From: Chitiniphilus purpureus
GTDB taxonomy: Bacteria > Pseudomonadota > Gammaproteobacteria > Burkholderiales > Chitinibacteraceae
Direction: 5' to 3'
Length of the DNA: 64,000 nucleotides
NCBI RefSeq assembly: GCF_025642115.1
Contig: NZ_CP106753.1
Coordinates: 4,031,501 to 4,095,500 of the forward strand
The notes under the pieces were generated by a model. That model was not told the DNA's origin. It did not search any database and saw only the letters and a program-made list of their open reading frames with translations. Within the stretch, counting starts at the first letter, position 1, and each line of letters begins with the position of its first letter. Both the position numbers and the translations under genes were made by a program. Below, piece after piece: positions 63,690-64,000 of the stretch.

Positions 63690-63821
63690 GACGCCGGCGG
63701 CGTAAATACCGTGACTGTATTGCGTGTCAAAACATCCCTCAACCTTAAAGGCCCTTTTGCCAAAAAGTGGAGATTGGCCGCTTGGGTGCCTCATCAGGCG
63801 GAACGAATTGTCACATCGTAA
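63690..63821 (+). pseudogene. C-terminal remnant of a second, diverged effector
   Basis: The 43 codons read 'VTVLRVKTSLNLKGPFAKKW' and '...WVPHQAERIVTS', clearly matching the end of the effector at 60925 ('VTALRVKINDPNIKGPFATN', 'WTPQQAERILIS') but with about half the residues changed. No start or upstream domain is present. Confidence 0.8.
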
Positions 63822-64000
63822 TTTGAGTAAAGAAGCGTGGTGCTGGTACCACTTGACCTCTGAAGCGTTTTACCGCGGCGCGGTCGAGTCTTGCCGCATG
63901 GTACTCGCGTTCTTCAAGGAAGAAGCGCTGGCACGGGGGCTGCAGGATTACGGCCGCAACAACCAGATTTATGATGCGTGGAAGAAACACGCACAGGATC
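63808..64000 (+). CDS. Second Imm71/72-like immunity gene, 3' end outside window
   Basis: From a TTG at 63808 the frame reads 'SHRNLSKEAWCWYHLTSEAF' and continues through the window edge; it matches the immunity protein at 62471 with few substitutions. It overlaps the effector remnant by 14 bp. The TTG start is the only one that fits the first copy's N-terminus. Confidence 0.75.
   Translation, partial: MSHRNLSKEAWCWYHLTSEAFYRGAVESCRMVLAFFKEEALARGLQDYGRNNQIYDAWKKHAQD
63825..64000 (+). repeat. Direct repeat, immunity gene copy 2
   Basis: This is the second copy of the 176-bp repeat starting at 62488, with three mismatches, truncated by the window end. Confidence 0.95.

Overview
The window is high-GC chromosomal DNA from a motile Gram-negative bacterium, most likely a betaproteobacterium, with Neisseriales (Chromobacteriaceae/Chitinibacteraceae-like) as my best guess. 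The guess rests on the gene order birA-coaX-SPOR, the run gmk-rpoZ-spoT, a betaproteobacterial-type HslV N-terminus, FlgP/FlgT outer-membrane flagellar proteins, and a secreted Rhs locus together with VgrG. No rRNA or tRNA gene was seen, so the taxonomic call is an inference.

Layout. 1-10.2 kb: the end of a membrane M50 protease/HlyD fusion, a secreted hypothetical, AlkB, an S41 lipoprotein protease divergent from a membrane-anchored AraC regulator, and a TetR-HlyD-ATPase-permease export operon linked by 4-bp overlaps. 10.7-15 kb: a two-STAS-like protein, HslV without HslU beside it, then birA-coaX-SPOR. 15-17.7 kb, minus strand: flgP-flgT and trmB. 17.7-25.4 kb, minus strand: thiS-thiG-GNAT, gmk-rpoZ-spoT, a flagellin with a sigma-54-type promoter, and yicC. 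25.6-32.9 kb, plus strand: a Ser/Thr kinase and PP2C phosphatase pair, rph, and a tight chain from dusA to hemW.

33-43.7 kb is the most unusual part. It is a polymorphic-toxin island on the minus strand. Two consecutive YD-repeat (Rhs) genes, each with its own Sec signal peptide, are followed by the immunity gene of the expressed tip. Downstream are four displaced Rhs tip/immunity modules and one bare core stub, ending at a truncated IS3-family element. Core segments are high-GC and repeated almost exactly; tips and immunity genes are AT-rich and unrelated to each other. One displaced toxin has a single-base frameshift in an A6 run, one has nonsense codons in its core, and one 49-codon membrane-protein gene may be an immunity gene.

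44-56 kb, minus strand: glgA-glgX-treZ-treY, a route that turns alpha-glucan into trehalose, continuing with overlaps into an AsmA-family gene and an MscS channel gene. This suggests an osmotic or envelope stress unit. 56.4-57.6 kb holds a DUF3309 mini-protein, a 66-residue membrane peptide and an MgtC/SapB protein. 58-64 kb: a VgrG with a C-terminal transthyretin-like extension, a T6SS cargo effector with a helical membrane segment and a possible ADP-ribosyltransferase-like C-terminus, its Imm71/72-like immunity gene, and then the tail of a diverged second effector followed by a nearly identical second immunity copy that runs off the window.
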